A DNA stretch of 64,000 bases, taken from NCBI RefSeq assembly GCF_016902535.1, contig NZ_JACSNY010000007.1, positions 1 to 64,000 of the forward strand, read 5' to 3'. The stretch comes from Anaerotignum lactatifermentans. GTDB lineage: Bacteria > Bacillota > Clostridia > Lachnospirales > Anaerotignaceae. Positions 55,657 through 64,000 of this stretch are shown here, piece by piece. A model generated the notes under the pieces. It was not told where the DNA came from and ran no database searches. It was given only the letters and a program-made list of their open reading frames with translations. Position 1 is the first letter of the stretch; each line of letters starts with the position of its first letter. Position numbers and translations under genes: made by a program.

Positions 55657-56010
55657 CTGTATTCCATAAGGGAAAAAGTAAAATTGCGATCAAAAGGTGG
55701 GGAAGGATATGCGTATAGTTCCATATTATATGCATGATATTTCCTGACAAAGAACAGAGTTTCTTCCTAATTATATATAGATGGGAAAAAACGTGTTTTT
55801 TTACAAAAAGAAGAAATTATTTTGTGGAAACTGCGAATGGTATTTTTTTTTGTGGGAGAATGTTGCTAAAATAATGGAAGAAACTGGGATTGTATTTAGA
55901 AAAATACAATCTGATTTTTCGCCGTCCCTTGCTTTTTCTGACGAAAAATGTTACTTTTGTAGAACAAAGCATAACAGCGCTGACGCAAATCAGCGTCGAC
56001 GCGGGAAAGG
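55657..56010. other. AT-rich region upstream of the APC permease
   Basis: About 350 bases with no supported gene. Near the permease start an inverted repeat, CGCTGA-CGCAAA-TCAGCG (55978-55995), could be an operator or leader hairpin. No confident promoter was assigned. Confidence 0.45.
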
Positions 56011-56022
56011 ATGAAACGGGAT

Positions 56023-57375
56023 ATGCAGAATGGACTGGAAAAGAAGTACGGCCTGCTGACAGCCATCGCCATGGTAGTAGGGATCGTGATTGGCAGCGGC
56101 GTATTCTTTAAGGCGGAAAAAGTACTGGTAGCAACGGGAGGAGATCTGCCGTTAGGTATACTGTCCTGGTTTTTGGGCGGTCTGGTGATGATTGTTTGTG
56201 CCTATAACTTTGCCGTTATGGCCACCAGATATGAAAAGGTCAGCGGCGTGGTAGACTACGCCGAGGTTATGGTAGGACGGAAATACGGCTATTATTTTGC
56301 CTGGTTTATGGCGACCATCTATTTTCCGGCGATGACGTCCGTGGTTGCCTGGGTAGCGGCCAGATATACGGCGGTACTGATGGGCTGGGACATCGCTGGT
56401 CCGCAGGCCATGAACCTGGCGGCGCTGTACCTGGTGGGCAGCTTTACGCTGAACGCGGTTTCCCCGAAGCTGGCGGGAAAATTCCAGATCACCACCACAG
56501 CGGCGAAGCTGATCCCTCTGGGGCTGATGGCAGTGGTCGGCACCATCTACGGTTTGAAAAACGGGGTCATGATCCAGAACTTTACCAGCGGCGCTATTGT
56601 GGAAGTCAGCGGCAACCCCCTCTTTACGGCGGTGGTCGGCACCTGCTTCGCTTATGAAGGCTGGATCTGTGCCACCAGCATTAACGCGGAGCTGAAGGAT
56701 GCCAAAAAGAATCTGCCTCGTGCGCTGGTGTTTGGTTCCATTTTTGTCGTGCTGGTTTACATGCTCTACTATGTGGGGCTGGCAGGCGCCGTGGAAAACG
56801 AAATCATTATGGCCGGGGGAGAGACTGGCGCCAAGATCGCCTTCTCCACTGTGTTTACGGAAGTAGGCGGCACACTGCTGTTTGTGTTTGTGGTGATCTC
56901 CTGTCTGGGGACGCTGAACGGCCTGATGCTGGCCTGTACCCGTGGGTTCTATGCCATGGCCAGCCGGAAGGAAGGCCCCGCGCCGGAGATTTTCAATGGT
57001 GTGGACAAGGCCACCAATATGCCTACCAACTCTGCGGTCATGGGGCTGTTTATGGCGGCGGTATGGCTGACTTATTTCTACGGGGCCAATCTGACAGACC
57101 CGTGGTTTGGGCCCTTCTGCTTTGACAGCTCGGAATTGCCCATTATTACTATTTACTTAATGTATATCCCTATTTTTGTGATGCAGATGGTGAAAGAAAA
57201 GGAACTGCCCACATTCAAACGTGTGATTATGCCCATTCTGGGGGTGGCGGCCAGCCTGTTTATGGTGGTAGCGGCTATCGTATCCCTGAGAACAGCCATC
57301 ATTTTCTACCTGATCCTGTTCGCGGCGGTGATGATCGTAGGGGCATGCCTGAAAAATTATCGAAACCAATCTTAA
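56023..57375 (+). CDS. APC-superfamily amino acid permease
   Basis: A 450-residue permease with about twelve helices. LLTAIAMVVGIVIGSGVFFK is the APC helix-1 signature with the unwound GSG substrate site. FAYEGWICATSINAELKDAK is the helix-6 signature; KNLPRAL follows. ATG 56023 is chosen because AAAGG abuts the alternative ATG 56011 with no spacer. Substrate unknown. It stands alone between two terminators. Confidence 0.88.
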   Translation: MQNGLEKKYGLLTAIAMVVGIVIGSGVFFKAEKVLVATGGDLPLGILSWFLGGLVMIVCAYNFAVMATRYEKVSGVVDYAEVMVGRKYGYYFAWFMATIYFPAMTSVVAWVAARYTAVLMGWDIAGPQAMNLAALYLVGSFTLNAVSPKLAGKFQITTTAAKLIPLGLMAVVGTIYGLKNGVMIQNFTSGAIVEVSGNPLFTAVVGTCFAYEGWICATSINAELKDAKKNLPRALVFGSIFVVLVYMLYYVGLAGAVENEIIMAGGETGAKIAFSTVFTEVGGTLLFVFVVISCLGTLNGLMLACTRGFYAMASRKEGPAPEIFNGVDKATNMPTNSAVMGLFMAAVWLTYFYGANLTDPWFGPFCFDSSELPIITIYLMYIPIFVMQMVKEKELPTFKRVIMPILGVAASLFMVVAAIVSLRTAIIFYLILFAAVMIVGACLKNYRNQS

Positions 57376-57393
57376 ATAGAAACAGGAAAACGG

Positions 57394-57438
57394 CAGGCGG
57401 AGGTCCTTTCATGGAAAGGAGAATCGCCTGTTTTTTTC
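57394..57438 (+). terminator. Terminator after the APC permease
   Basis: CAGGCG pairs with CGCCTG around an inner CCTTTC-ATG-GAAAGG hairpin, followed by TTTTTTT. Confidence 0.88.
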
Positions 57439-57479
57439 TTTTCTTTCCTGTATTTTTCGCCGTAAAACGGGGGTTTTCA

Positions 57480-57507
57480 TTGACATACGGCGGAAAGCGT
57501 GTATACT
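57480..57507 (+). promoter_or_regulatory. DUF134-mrp promoter
   Basis: TTGACA, 16-base spacer, TATACT; 40 bases before the DUF134 start. Confidence 0.8.
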
Positions 57508-57546
57508 GGAATAGTAAGTAACATATGTCGGAAACGGAGGATGCTT

Positions 57547-57930
57547 ATGCCGAGACCTAGAAAGTGCAGAAGGGTCTGCGCGATGCCCCAGATCCGCCAT
57601 TTTGGCCCTTTGGACGGAACAGACGTACCGGGGGTTGTAAGAATGACGGTAGATGAATACGAAACACTGCGCCTCATTGACCTGGCGGGCTATACCCAGG
57701 AGGAGTGCGCGGCGCAGATGGGGGTGGCCCGGACCACGGTGCAGGGGGTCTATAACGAGGCCCGGCGGAAAACGGCGGAAGCCCTGGTCTATGGCAGAGC
57801 GCTTTTGATTGACGGAGGGGACTATGATCTGTGTCAGGGGACACAGGCGCCCTGCGGCAGGAAATGCCGGAAGATGTGTTGCAGAAAAGACGAAAAAATA
57901 AACAACGAGGAGATGGAAAACAATGAGTGA
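57547..57930 (+). CDS. DUF134 (UPF0251) family protein
   Basis: A 127-residue protein: MPRPRKCRRVC at the start, the DUF134 signature, then EYETLRLIDLAGYTQEECAA and MGVARTTVQGVYNEARRKTA, a sigma-70 region-4-like HTH. The cysteine-rich end (CGRKCRKMCCRKDEK) may bind metal. ATG 57547 lies six bases after CGGAGG. It overlaps the Mrp gene by eight bases, and DUF134-Mrp pairs are common in anaerobes. Probably a regulator, not proven. Confidence 0.87.
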   Translation: MPRPRKCRRVCAMPQIRHFGPLDGTDVPGVVRMTVDEYETLRLIDLAGYTQEECAAQMGVARTTVQGVYNEARRKTAEALVYGRALLIDGGDYDLCQGTQAPCGRKCRKMCCRKDEKINNEEMENNE

Positions 57931-58747
57931 ATCTTGTTCCCATGACTGCGGAAGCTGCTCTTCCAACTGCGGTCATCGCAAACCTGCTGATTTCCTGGTG
58001 GCACCCCACCCCAGCAGCAATATCAAAAAAGTCATCGGTGTAGTCAGCGGCAAAGGCGGCGTAGGCAAATCCATGGTGACCAGCACTATGGCAGTGCTGA
58101 TGCAGAGAAAAGGCAAACAGACCGCGATTTTGGACGCGGATATTACAGGTCCGTCCATTCCCAAGGCTTTTGGCATGAAGGAAAAGGCTTATGGCACGGA
58201 AGCGGGGATGCTGCCCTGCAAAACCAGAACCGGCATTGATGTTATGTCTGTAAATCTACTGCTGGATAATGAGACAGATCCTGTGGTATGGAGAGGTCCC
58301 ATTATCGGCGAGACCGTAAAACAGTTCTGGAGCGAAGTGATCTGGGAAAACGAGGACTATATGTTCATTGATATGCCTCCCGGAACCGGCGACGTGGCCC
58401 TGACTGTATTCCAGTCCATCGCCATTGACGGTATCATCATTGTGACATCTCCCCAGGAACTGGTAGGAATGATCGTGGACAAGGCCGTGAAAATGGCGGA
58501 AATGATGAACGTGCCCATTCTGGGGATTGTGGAAAATCTGTCCTACTTCGTTTGTCCCGACTGCGGCAGCCAGCATAAGATCTTTGGCGAAAGCCATATT
58601 GAGGAGATCGCCGCAAAGCATAACATTCCTGTGGTATGCAAACTGCCCATCAATCCGGAGATCGCCGCAAGATGCGACAGAGGCGACGCGGAGGACTTTG
58701 AAGGCGACTGGCTGGACCCTATGGTCAAATTCCTGGAGCTGATCTAA
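57923..58747 (+). CDS. Mrp/NBP35-family Fe-S carrier ATPase
   Basis: A 274-residue deviant-Walker P-loop ATPase: VIGVVSGKGGVGKSMVTSTM (about residues 37-56), ILDADITGPSIPKAFGM (switch I) and FIDMPPGTGDVALTV. The CxxC pair CPDCGSQ near residue 214 bridges an Fe-S cluster in the dimer. An extra N-terminal cysteine cluster, CSHDCGSCSSNCG, is present as in eukaryotic NBP35. It likely delivers Fe-S clusters. Confidence 0.92.
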   Translation: MSESCSHDCGSCSSNCGHRKPADFLVAPHPSSNIKKVIGVVSGKGGVGKSMVTSTMAVLMQRKGKQTAILDADITGPSIPKAFGMKEKAYGTEAGMLPCKTRTGIDVMSVNLLLDNETDPVVWRGPIIGETVKQFWSEVIWENEDYMFIDMPPGTGDVALTVFQSIAIDGIIIVTSPQELVGMIVDKAVKMAEMMNVPILGIVENLSYFVCPDCGSQHKIFGESHIEEIAAKHNIPVVCKLPINPEIAARCDRGDAEDFEGDWLDPMVKFLELI

Positions 58748-58770
58748 AAAAATTATACAGATAAAATATT

Positions 58771-58815
58771 GGCGGCTTTTTTTGGGTGTATCCCGGAAAG
58801 AAGCCGCCTTTTTTG
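58771..58815 (+). terminator. Terminator after mrp
   Basis: GGCGGCTT pairs with AAGCCGCC, followed by TTTTTT. Confidence 0.85.
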
Positions 58816-58871
58816 AAAAGAGAGTATGGCACTGCCGCATTTCCGGAACAATAGGAAAAAGGAGGTGCGGT

Positions 58872-60431
58872 ATGGAAAAAGTGCTTTATACCAACGGGAG
58901 GATCTATACCTTGGAGGAGCGGCGGCGCTGTGCGGAGGCGGTCCTGACGGAAGGCGGCCGGATTCTGGCGGCGGGAGAAAGAAAGACACTGGAAAAGGAA
59001 GCCGACGAGATGTATGATCTGGAAGGCCAGACCATGCTGCCAGCTTTTCTGGACAGCCATGGTCATATTCTGGGCGTGGCCAATGGCTTTTTGCAGGTGG
59101 ATTTGGCGGAAGCCGTTGATTTTAAGGATATTCGCGAAAGGATCGTCCGCTTTCTTCGGGAGAATCACGTGCCTCAGGGAAAGTGGGTACAGGCGAAGGG
59201 ACTGGACCATAGCGCACTGGCGGAAAAGCGGATGCCGCCCAAAGAGTTTCTGGATGGCATTACGTCTGTTCATCCGCTGGTGGTGCATCATGCCACAGGC
59301 CATTGCGCCCTATTAAATTCCATGGGGCTGGCGCGGCTGGAGATTACCGATCAAACCCAATCCCCGGCAGGCGGACGGATTGATTTTCAAAGGGGACTGT
59401 TGGAGGAAAACGCCCTTCTTGCCAGAATGGATGCTTTCCCCATGCCGGAAATGGGGGATTTGATTACTGCCTTTGAAAAGGCCCAGCGTCTTTATGCCTC
59501 TTATGGCCTTTCCACAGCCCAGGAAGGGATGTTTGTGGAGCAGATTCAGGGGGTTTATGAGATGCTTTTGCGGCAGGGAAAACTGTGGCTGGATGTGGCG
59601 GCTTATATGGACCTGCGGCATAGTCCCTGGCTGTTAGATGCCTTTTCCGGCTGCCGTGGCGGGTATCACTGCCATTTTAAGGCGGCGGGATATAAGGTGA
59701 TTCTGGATGGTTCTCCGCAGAGCCGGACGGCGTGGGTGACAGAGCCTTATGACGATGGGACGGCGGGATATCCGGCTATGACAGATGACCAACTGAGAGA
59801 ACTTCTGTGTCGGGCCGTGGCGGAAGGGGAGCAGCTGCTGGCCCATGCCAACGGAGACGCGGCGGCGGATCAGTTCCTGCGGGTGTATGAAAGGGTACGC
59901 AGGGAAAAAGGGGCACTGGTGCGCCCCGTGCTGATCCACAGTCAGATCACCAGAGCGGAACAGCTGGCGAAAATGGCGGCACTGGGGATTACGCCCTCTT
60001 TCTTCCCGGCCCATATCCTCCATTGGGGAGAACTGCATCTGACGCATCTGGGATGGCGGCGGGCTTCCCGCATCAGCGCCGCCCATTCCGCTTTGGCGGC
60101 AGGCCTTCCCTTTACGCTCCATCAGGACGCGCCGGTGCTGCCGCCCAATCCGCTGGAAGCGGTGGGCTGCGCTGTGGAAAGAAGGACAAAAGAGGGGCGG
60201 GTGCTGGGCGGTCAGGAACGGCTGACGGCATGGGAGGCGCTGACGGCCGTCACAAGGCAGGCGGCGGCCCAGTACGGCGAGGATAAGGAAAAAGGGACGA
60301 TTTCAGCAGGCAAACGAGCGGATTTTGTGGTATTGGAAGGCGATCCTATGGAGATGGCGCCGGAAGAGATCGGAAAAACCAGAGTAAAGGGGACCATTCT
60401 GGAGGGAATCGTCCGTTATGAGAGAAAATGA
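58872..60431 (+). CDS. YtcJ-like amidohydrolase
   Basis: A 519-residue metal-dependent hydrolase (amidohydrolase_3). Metal ligands are in LDSHGHI (His-x-His), with later histidines in LIHSQIT and AHANGDAAADQ; HHATGHCALLNS and LHQDAPVLPP are YtcJ-type motifs. The C-terminal KGTISAGKRADFVVLEGDP closes the composite beta domain. ATG 58872 follows GGAGGTG. Substrate unknown; such enzymes cleave N-acyl or cyclic amides. The next gene starts nine bases later. Confidence 0.88.
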   Translation: MEKVLYTNGRIYTLEERRRCAEAVLTEGGRILAAGERKTLEKEADEMYDLEGQTMLPAFLDSHGHILGVANGFLQVDLAEAVDFKDIRERIVRFLRENHVPQGKWVQAKGLDHSALAEKRMPPKEFLDGITSVHPLVVHHATGHCALLNSMGLARLEITDQTQSPAGGRIDFQRGLLEENALLARMDAFPMPEMGDLITAFEKAQRLYASYGLSTAQEGMFVEQIQGVYEMLLRQGKLWLDVAAYMDLRHSPWLLDAFSGCRGGYHCHFKAAGYKVILDGSPQSRTAWVTEPYDDGTAGYPAMTDDQLRELLCRAVAEGEQLLAHANGDAAADQFLRVYERVRREKGALVRPVLIHSQITRAEQLAKMAALGITPSFFPAHILHWGELHLTHLGWRRASRISAAHSALAAGLPFTLHQDAPVLPPNPLEAVGCAVERRTKEGRVLGGQERLTAWEALTAVTRQAAAQYGEDKEKGTISAGKRADFVVLEGDPMEMAPEEIGKTRVKGTILEGIVRYERK

Positions 60432-60440
60432 GGTGTACGT

Positions 60441-61511
60441 ATGAAAGGGATATGGAAGAAGATCGGACTGGTGGGCTGTGGCTGCGCGGCGGCGGTGGCG
60501 CTCTATGGGGCATATGTTTGGCTGACCTATCACCGTCTTCCCGATGAGATGGTACAGCAGATCAGCCGGGGAACGGGGGAGAGTGCCGTGAAAACGGGAG
60601 TCTCATACCGGGCCCTCACCTATAATCTGGGCTTTGGGGCTTATACGCCGGACTTTACGTTCTTTATGGACGGCGGGAAACGATCAGTGGCGGAAAGCGC
60701 CGAAAGCGTGGAGAACTGCATTCGGGGCGCGGCGGAAACAGCGGCGGCGCAGGCGGCGGACTTTCTGCTGTTTCAGGAGGTGGATCTGGATTCTACCAGA
60801 AGCCATCATATCAACCAGTATGACCTGCTGAAAGAATATTTTACGGCCTATGACAGTACCAATGCCGTCAATTACGATTCGGCCTATCTGATGGTGCCGC
60901 CCTGGGAGCCTCACGGGAAATCCCTTTCCTCTATTGCCGCTTTTTCCCGCTTCCCGATGGAGGAGGCGGAACGAAGGAGTCTGCCGGTGGCATCGGGCTG
61001 GCGGAAGCTGATGGATCTGGACCGGTGTTACAGCCGCATCCGTATTCCTGTGGAGAATGGAAAGACGCTCTGTCTGTATGAAGTCCATCTTTCCGCCTAT
61101 GGCCATGACGACAGCGTCCGGGCCGGACAGGTGGATCTGCTGGCGGCGGATATGGCGGCGGAGCTGGAAAAAGGCAATTACATTATTTGCGGCGGAGACT
61201 TTAACCATGATATGAAACGTACAGAAGCGGGGGAGGAAAACGCTTACAGCTGGGCCCATATTTTCCCCAGAGAACGCCTGCCGGAAGGCATTGTTTCCGC
61301 TATGGATCTGCTTTCGGAGCGGGAACGGGAGGAAATGGCGGACAGCACCCGTTATACCGATACACCCTATGATCCGCAGACCTCCTTACAGGTAACGGTG
61401 GATGGTTTTCTGATTTCGGAGAATGTGATACTGGAAGATCTGGAGGTTCTGGATACGGGATATCAGTATTCCGACCATAACCCTATCCTGCTGCAATTTC
61501 GGCTGGAGTAA
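60441..61511 (+). CDS. Endonuclease/exonuclease/phosphatase-fold protein
   Basis: A 356-residue protein. One N-terminal membrane segment (about 5-27, IGLVGCGCAAAVALYGAYVW) suggests export and anchoring. The EEP fold is shown by LTYNLGFGAY, FLLFQEVDLDS (metal Glu), ICGGDFNHD and YSDHNPILL. Such surface EEP enzymes are often phosphodiesterases or lipases; the substrate is not evident. Likely in one transcript with the amidohydrolase. Confidence 0.87.
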   Translation: MKGIWKKIGLVGCGCAAAVALYGAYVWLTYHRLPDEMVQQISRGTGESAVKTGVSYRALTYNLGFGAYTPDFTFFMDGGKRSVAESAESVENCIRGAAETAAAQAADFLLFQEVDLDSTRSHHINQYDLLKEYFTAYDSTNAVNYDSAYLMVPPWEPHGKSLSSIAAFSRFPMEEAERRSLPVASGWRKLMDLDRCYSRIRIPVENGKTLCLYEVHLSAYGHDDSVRAGQVDLLAADMAAELEKGNYIICGGDFNHDMKRTEAGEENAYSWAHIFPRERLPEGIVSAMDLLSEREREEMADSTRYTDTPYDPQTSLQVTVDGFLISENVILEDLEVLDTGYQYSDHNPILLQFRLE

Positions 61512-61832
61512 ACAGAAAATGCACGATACGGCGCGGTTTCGAGCTGTTTTTTACTATTGCGAAACATAAAATAACCAGAGTAAACATGCTAAAAAATAGT
61601 TCGTTGATTGGCATTTTTTTTACATAAAAGGCATAAAGATACTGTTAAAATATGGAATTCTCCCTTGCGGCTTTTGGAAGTTATGGATAAAATATCTTTG
61701 AGTTCTGTTTTTTCTATGTACTTCGGCCCTTTCGTTTCAGAGCCGCGGACTGAAAAGAAAATGCCGAAATGACGAAAAAACGGGATTCACGCAATGATTA
61801 TATTTTATAAATCATTATGGGAGGGAATTATT
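61512..61832. other. Upstream region of AGCS symporter gene 1
   Basis: About 320 AT-rich bases. A possible promoter is TTGCGG (61665-61670), 17 bases, TAAAAT (61688-61693). A long untranslated leader would result. No riboswitch consensus was recognised. Confidence 0.45.
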
Positions 61833-63206
61833 ATGATGGACATTATTTCTAGCATTCAAGGCGTAGTATGGGGTCCGGTCATGCTGGTACTGCTGTTTGG
61901 TACACATGTGTTCCTGACAATCCGTACAAAAGTAATCCAGAGATATGTGTTTAAAGGCATTAAGCTTTCCATTACACCCGATAAAGAAGCAGAAGGCGAC
62001 GTATCCGGTTTCGGCGCGCTGGCAACTGCGCTGGCTGCGACCATCGGTACTGGTAACATCGTCGGTGTAGCAACAGCGATTGCATCCGGCGGTCCTGGCG
62101 CAGTTTTCTGGGTATGGCTGACAGGTCTGTTCGGTATCGCTTCTAAATACGGCGAAGCCGTACTGGCAATCAAATACAGAGTAAAAGGTTCTGACGGCGC
62201 TATGAACGGTGGTCCTATGTACGCTCTGGAAAGAGGTCTGAAACAGAAATGGCTGGGTATTCTGTTCGCACTGTTCGCTGGTTTTGCCTGCTTCGGTATC
62301 GGTAACGGTACACAGGGCAACTCCATCACAGGCATGGTACAGGCAAACTTCGGCATTTCTCCTTACATCACAGGTATCGTCCTGACCATTGGTACAGGCG
62401 CGGTTATCCTGGGCGGCGTTAAATCTATCGCTAAAGTATGTGAAAAGCTGGTTCCTTTCATGGCTGGCTTCTACATCATCGGCTGTATCGTAATTCTGAT
62501 CCTGAACCGTTCTTACCTGGGTGAAGCTTTCACCACAATCATTAAGAGCGCGTTTACCGGCAACGCTATGGGCGGCGGCTTCATCGGCGCAACAGTAATG
62601 ATGGCAATTCGTTTCGGTATTGCCCGCGGTCTGTTCACGAATGAATCCGGTCTGGGCTCCGCTCCTATCGCCGACGCGGCTGCTATGACCAGAAACCCCG
62701 TTCGTCAGGGTCTGATCGCTATGACTGGCGTATTCTGGGATACTATCATCGTATGTGCACTGACAGGTCTGGTTCTGGTTTCCTCTATCCTGAGAAACCC
62801 CGGCGAACTGGGCGGCCTGACTGGCGGCGACCTGTCCTCCGCAGCATTCGCTACCATCCCTGTTATCGGTCCTGCCGTACTGACCATCGGTCTGATTACC
62901 TTCGCATGGTCCACCATCCTGGGCTGGAGCTACTATGGTGAAAGATGCTGGGTATATCTGGTAGGCGAAAAAGCAATTATGCCTTTCCGTGTAGCATGGA
63001 CTATCGTTGTATTCATCGGTTCCGTTGTCAGCCTGGATCTGGTATGGGGTATCGCGGATATTCTGAATGCTTTGATGGCATTCCCCAACCTGGTTGCTCT
63101 GCTTGGTCTGAGCGGCGTAATCGCAGCGGAAACAAAGAAATATCTGTTCGACGACAATATGGATGCTTGGTCTGATGACGAGGTTCCCCTTGTAGACAGA
63201 CATTGA
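61833..63206 (+). CDS. AGCS-family sodium:alanine/glycine symporter 1
   Basis: A 457-residue symporter with about eleven helices. FGALATALAATIGTGNIVGV, GPGAVFWVWLTGLFG, KYGEAVLAIKYRVK and FTNESGLGSAPIADAAA are AGCS signatures. ATG 61833 (MMDIISSIQGVVWGP) follows GGGAGGGAA; the longer frame from 61794 includes that site. Codon use is ribosomal-like, which predicts high expression. A close paralogue begins 700 bases downstream. Confidence 0.93.
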   Translation: MMDIISSIQGVVWGPVMLVLLFGTHVFLTIRTKVIQRYVFKGIKLSITPDKEAEGDVSGFGALATALAATIGTGNIVGVATAIASGGPGAVFWVWLTGLFGIASKYGEAVLAIKYRVKGSDGAMNGGPMYALERGLKQKWLGILFALFAGFACFGIGNGTQGNSITGMVQANFGISPYITGIVLTIGTGAVILGGVKSIAKVCEKLVPFMAGFYIIGCIVILILNRSYLGEAFTTIIKSAFTGNAMGGGFIGATVMMAIRFGIARGLFTNESGLGSAPIADAAAMTRNPVRQGLIAMTGVFWDTIIVCALTGLVLVSSILRNPGELGGLTGGDLSSAAFATIPVIGPAVLTIGLITFAWSTILGWSYYGERCWVYLVGEKAIMPFRVAWTIVVFIGSVVSLDLVWGIADILNALMAFPNLVALLGLSGVIAAETKKYLFDDNMDAWSDDEVPLVDRH

Positions 63207-63243
63207 TTTTTCAGCTGGAAACAGCATTACGGAAAAAATCGGC

Positions 63244-63277
63244 AAAACCGCAGGAGAGTTTCTCCTGCGGTTTTTTT
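63244..63277 (+). terminator. Terminator between the AGCS genes
   Basis: AAACCGCAGGAGA / TCTCCTGCGGTTT, 13-bp perfect stem, then a T-run. Confidence 0.93.
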
Positions 63278-63913
63278 GTGTGTTTTGGAAAAAACGGATT
63301 TGACGGCATTTTTTCAGAAAGCGGATGCGGCCGCAGTCTTTGCTGTGCAAGGGTTTTGACCATTCCGCCTTTGGGAGCCGTTGGAGCAAAGAGCCGGGGA
63401 CGGGGGCGTGTTCGCTTTGTCTGGCGGTTGTTGGTGGAAAGGAAGTACTGGCCGGAAACAAGGAAAAACAGGAAATGGATATCCATATTTTTCCAGTGTC
63501 CGCTGCTGAAACCATAAATGTCCGCAAAAATGTCCCGAAATCCATATGAGCCTGTGGAAAAGGCCTAGTTTTTTCTCGTTTTACGAAAAATATTTTGTTA
63601 ATATTCCATTAAGATGTAAGGGGGAATGGCACTGGAAGAATTTGGTGAATATTATATAAAAAATACAATGTACCTAGATCATTTTAATAAAATTTGTGTA
63701 AATTTTGATAAAATGCATATTTCACTTGATTTTCATTCGTAAAAAATTGCTTGTAATTTTTTTGAAATGCGATAAAATAGTAGCAGATGTTCAATTCGAC
63801 AGAGAGGGAATTATACGATTTTTTTCCCGCATAATTCGTGGGATGCGGGCAAGAAATCCCAAGTCGATTTTGGCATTTGCAATCATTCTATTCATATTTG
63901 GGAGGGAATAATT
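63278..63913. promoter_or_regulatory. Long regulatory region of AGCS gene 2
   Basis: About 630 bases without a supported gene. A possible promoter is TTGTAA (63751-63756), 16 bases, TAAAAT (63773-63778). The leader that follows can form competing stems: GAATTAT (63808-63814) with ATAATTC (63831-63837), and CCCGCAT (63826-63832) with ATGCGGG (63843-63849). Confidence 0.45.
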
Positions 63914-64000
63914 ATGATGGATGTTATTTCTAGTATCCAGGGCGTAGTATGGGGACCCGTTATGCTGGTTTTGCTGTTTGGTACCCACGTGTTCCTGACC
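63914..64000 (+). CDS. AGCS-family symporter 2, N-terminal fragment
   Basis: Only 29 codons are in the window. They read MMDVISSIQGVVWGP and on through LVLLFGTHVFLT, differing from gene 1 by a single residue (Val for Ile) over the overlap, though with silent changes. The ribosome site GGGAGGGAA is also conserved. This is a tandem paralogue under its own promoter. Confidence 0.9.
   Translation, partial: MMDVISSIQGVVWGPVMLVLLFGTHVFLT

Noticed and set aside
61512-61832. Glycine riboswitch upstream of the AGCS symporter
   Set aside because: Often found at this position in Clostridia, but I could not see the conserved core of either aptamer.
63705-63911. 68-codon frame ending just before AGCS gene 2
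   Set aside because: No ribosome site, crosses the likely promoter, and composition is that of AT-rich non-coding DNA.
1-64000. CRISPR arrays, tRNA or rRNA genes
   Set aside because: No regularly spaced repeats and no tRNA- or rRNA-like sequences were noticed on reading either strand; small tRNA genes could still be missed without a covariance search.

Overview
The window looks like a chromosome segment of a gut-type anaerobic Clostridia (Firmicutes). The evidence is a complete S10-spc-alpha ribosomal protein array with strong AAGGAGG ribosome sites, frequent GTG/TTG starts, AGA-rich codon use in highly expressed genes, zinc-type S14 and L36, an EtfA tail, an EcfA1A2T cassette and sodium:alanine symporters. 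The genus cannot be fixed from sequence alone; a Lachnospirales/Anaerotignum-like organism is a guess.

Layout. 1-2.3 kb: the 3' end of etfA, an ACT-domain protein and a PFL/UPF0210 protein. 2.6-18.5 kb: one long ribosomal array, rpsJ to rplQ, including secY, adk, infA and rpoA; map is absent from its usual place after adk. 18.7-21.6 kb: a small exported peptide on the minus strand and a CsoR-controlled metal P-type ATPase operon with three operator-like palindromes. 21.7-26.2 kb: ecfA1-ecfA2-ecfT, an acyltransferase and truA. 26.2-27.3 kb: rplM-rpsI.

27.25-41.79 kb is foreign DNA inserted exactly at the 3' end of rpsI. A 13-bp sequence, CCAAGAGATAATT, occurs at the rpsI stop codon (27252), at 39333 and at 41777, so there are two abutting elements. 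Element 1 (about 12.1 kb) is an integrative mobilizable element: tyrosine integrase, XRE repressor with paired operators, a small HTH-like protein, a primase/DUF3987 replication protein, a MobV-type oriT and relaxase, TnpV and a DUF6809-like protein. Its cargo (33.8-38.3 kb) is a tightly packed, AT-richer cassette: a ribbon-helix-helix regulator, an EcoRI-family adenine methyltransferase, a DUF262-HNH nuclease, an unrecognised protein, and a ClpB-like AAA+ ATPase with an unusual N-terminal domain. This is the best candidate in the window for an undescribed (probably anti-phage) system. Element 2 (about 2.4 kb) has no integrase; it holds a flavin reductase gene and an AraC-type regulator broken by an amber codon, and its right end is a diverged copy of element 1's right end.

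42.0-64.0 kb returns to core-like DNA: two membrane proteins, a MarR regulator with a heterodimeric ABC exporter, and an eight-gene operon (48.0-55.5 kb). That operon combines a THEP1-like NTPase, a FecCD-type ABC importer, a three-subunit xanthine dehydrogenase-family molybdenum hydroxylase and a MobA/MocA-like nucleotidyltransferase, which suggests that metal uptake and enzyme assembly are co-expressed. Then come an APC permease, a DUF134 protein with an Mrp/NBP35 ATPase, a YtcJ-like amidohydrolase, an endonuclease/exonuclease/phosphatase-fold protein, and two tandem AGCS symporter genes, the second cut by the window edge.
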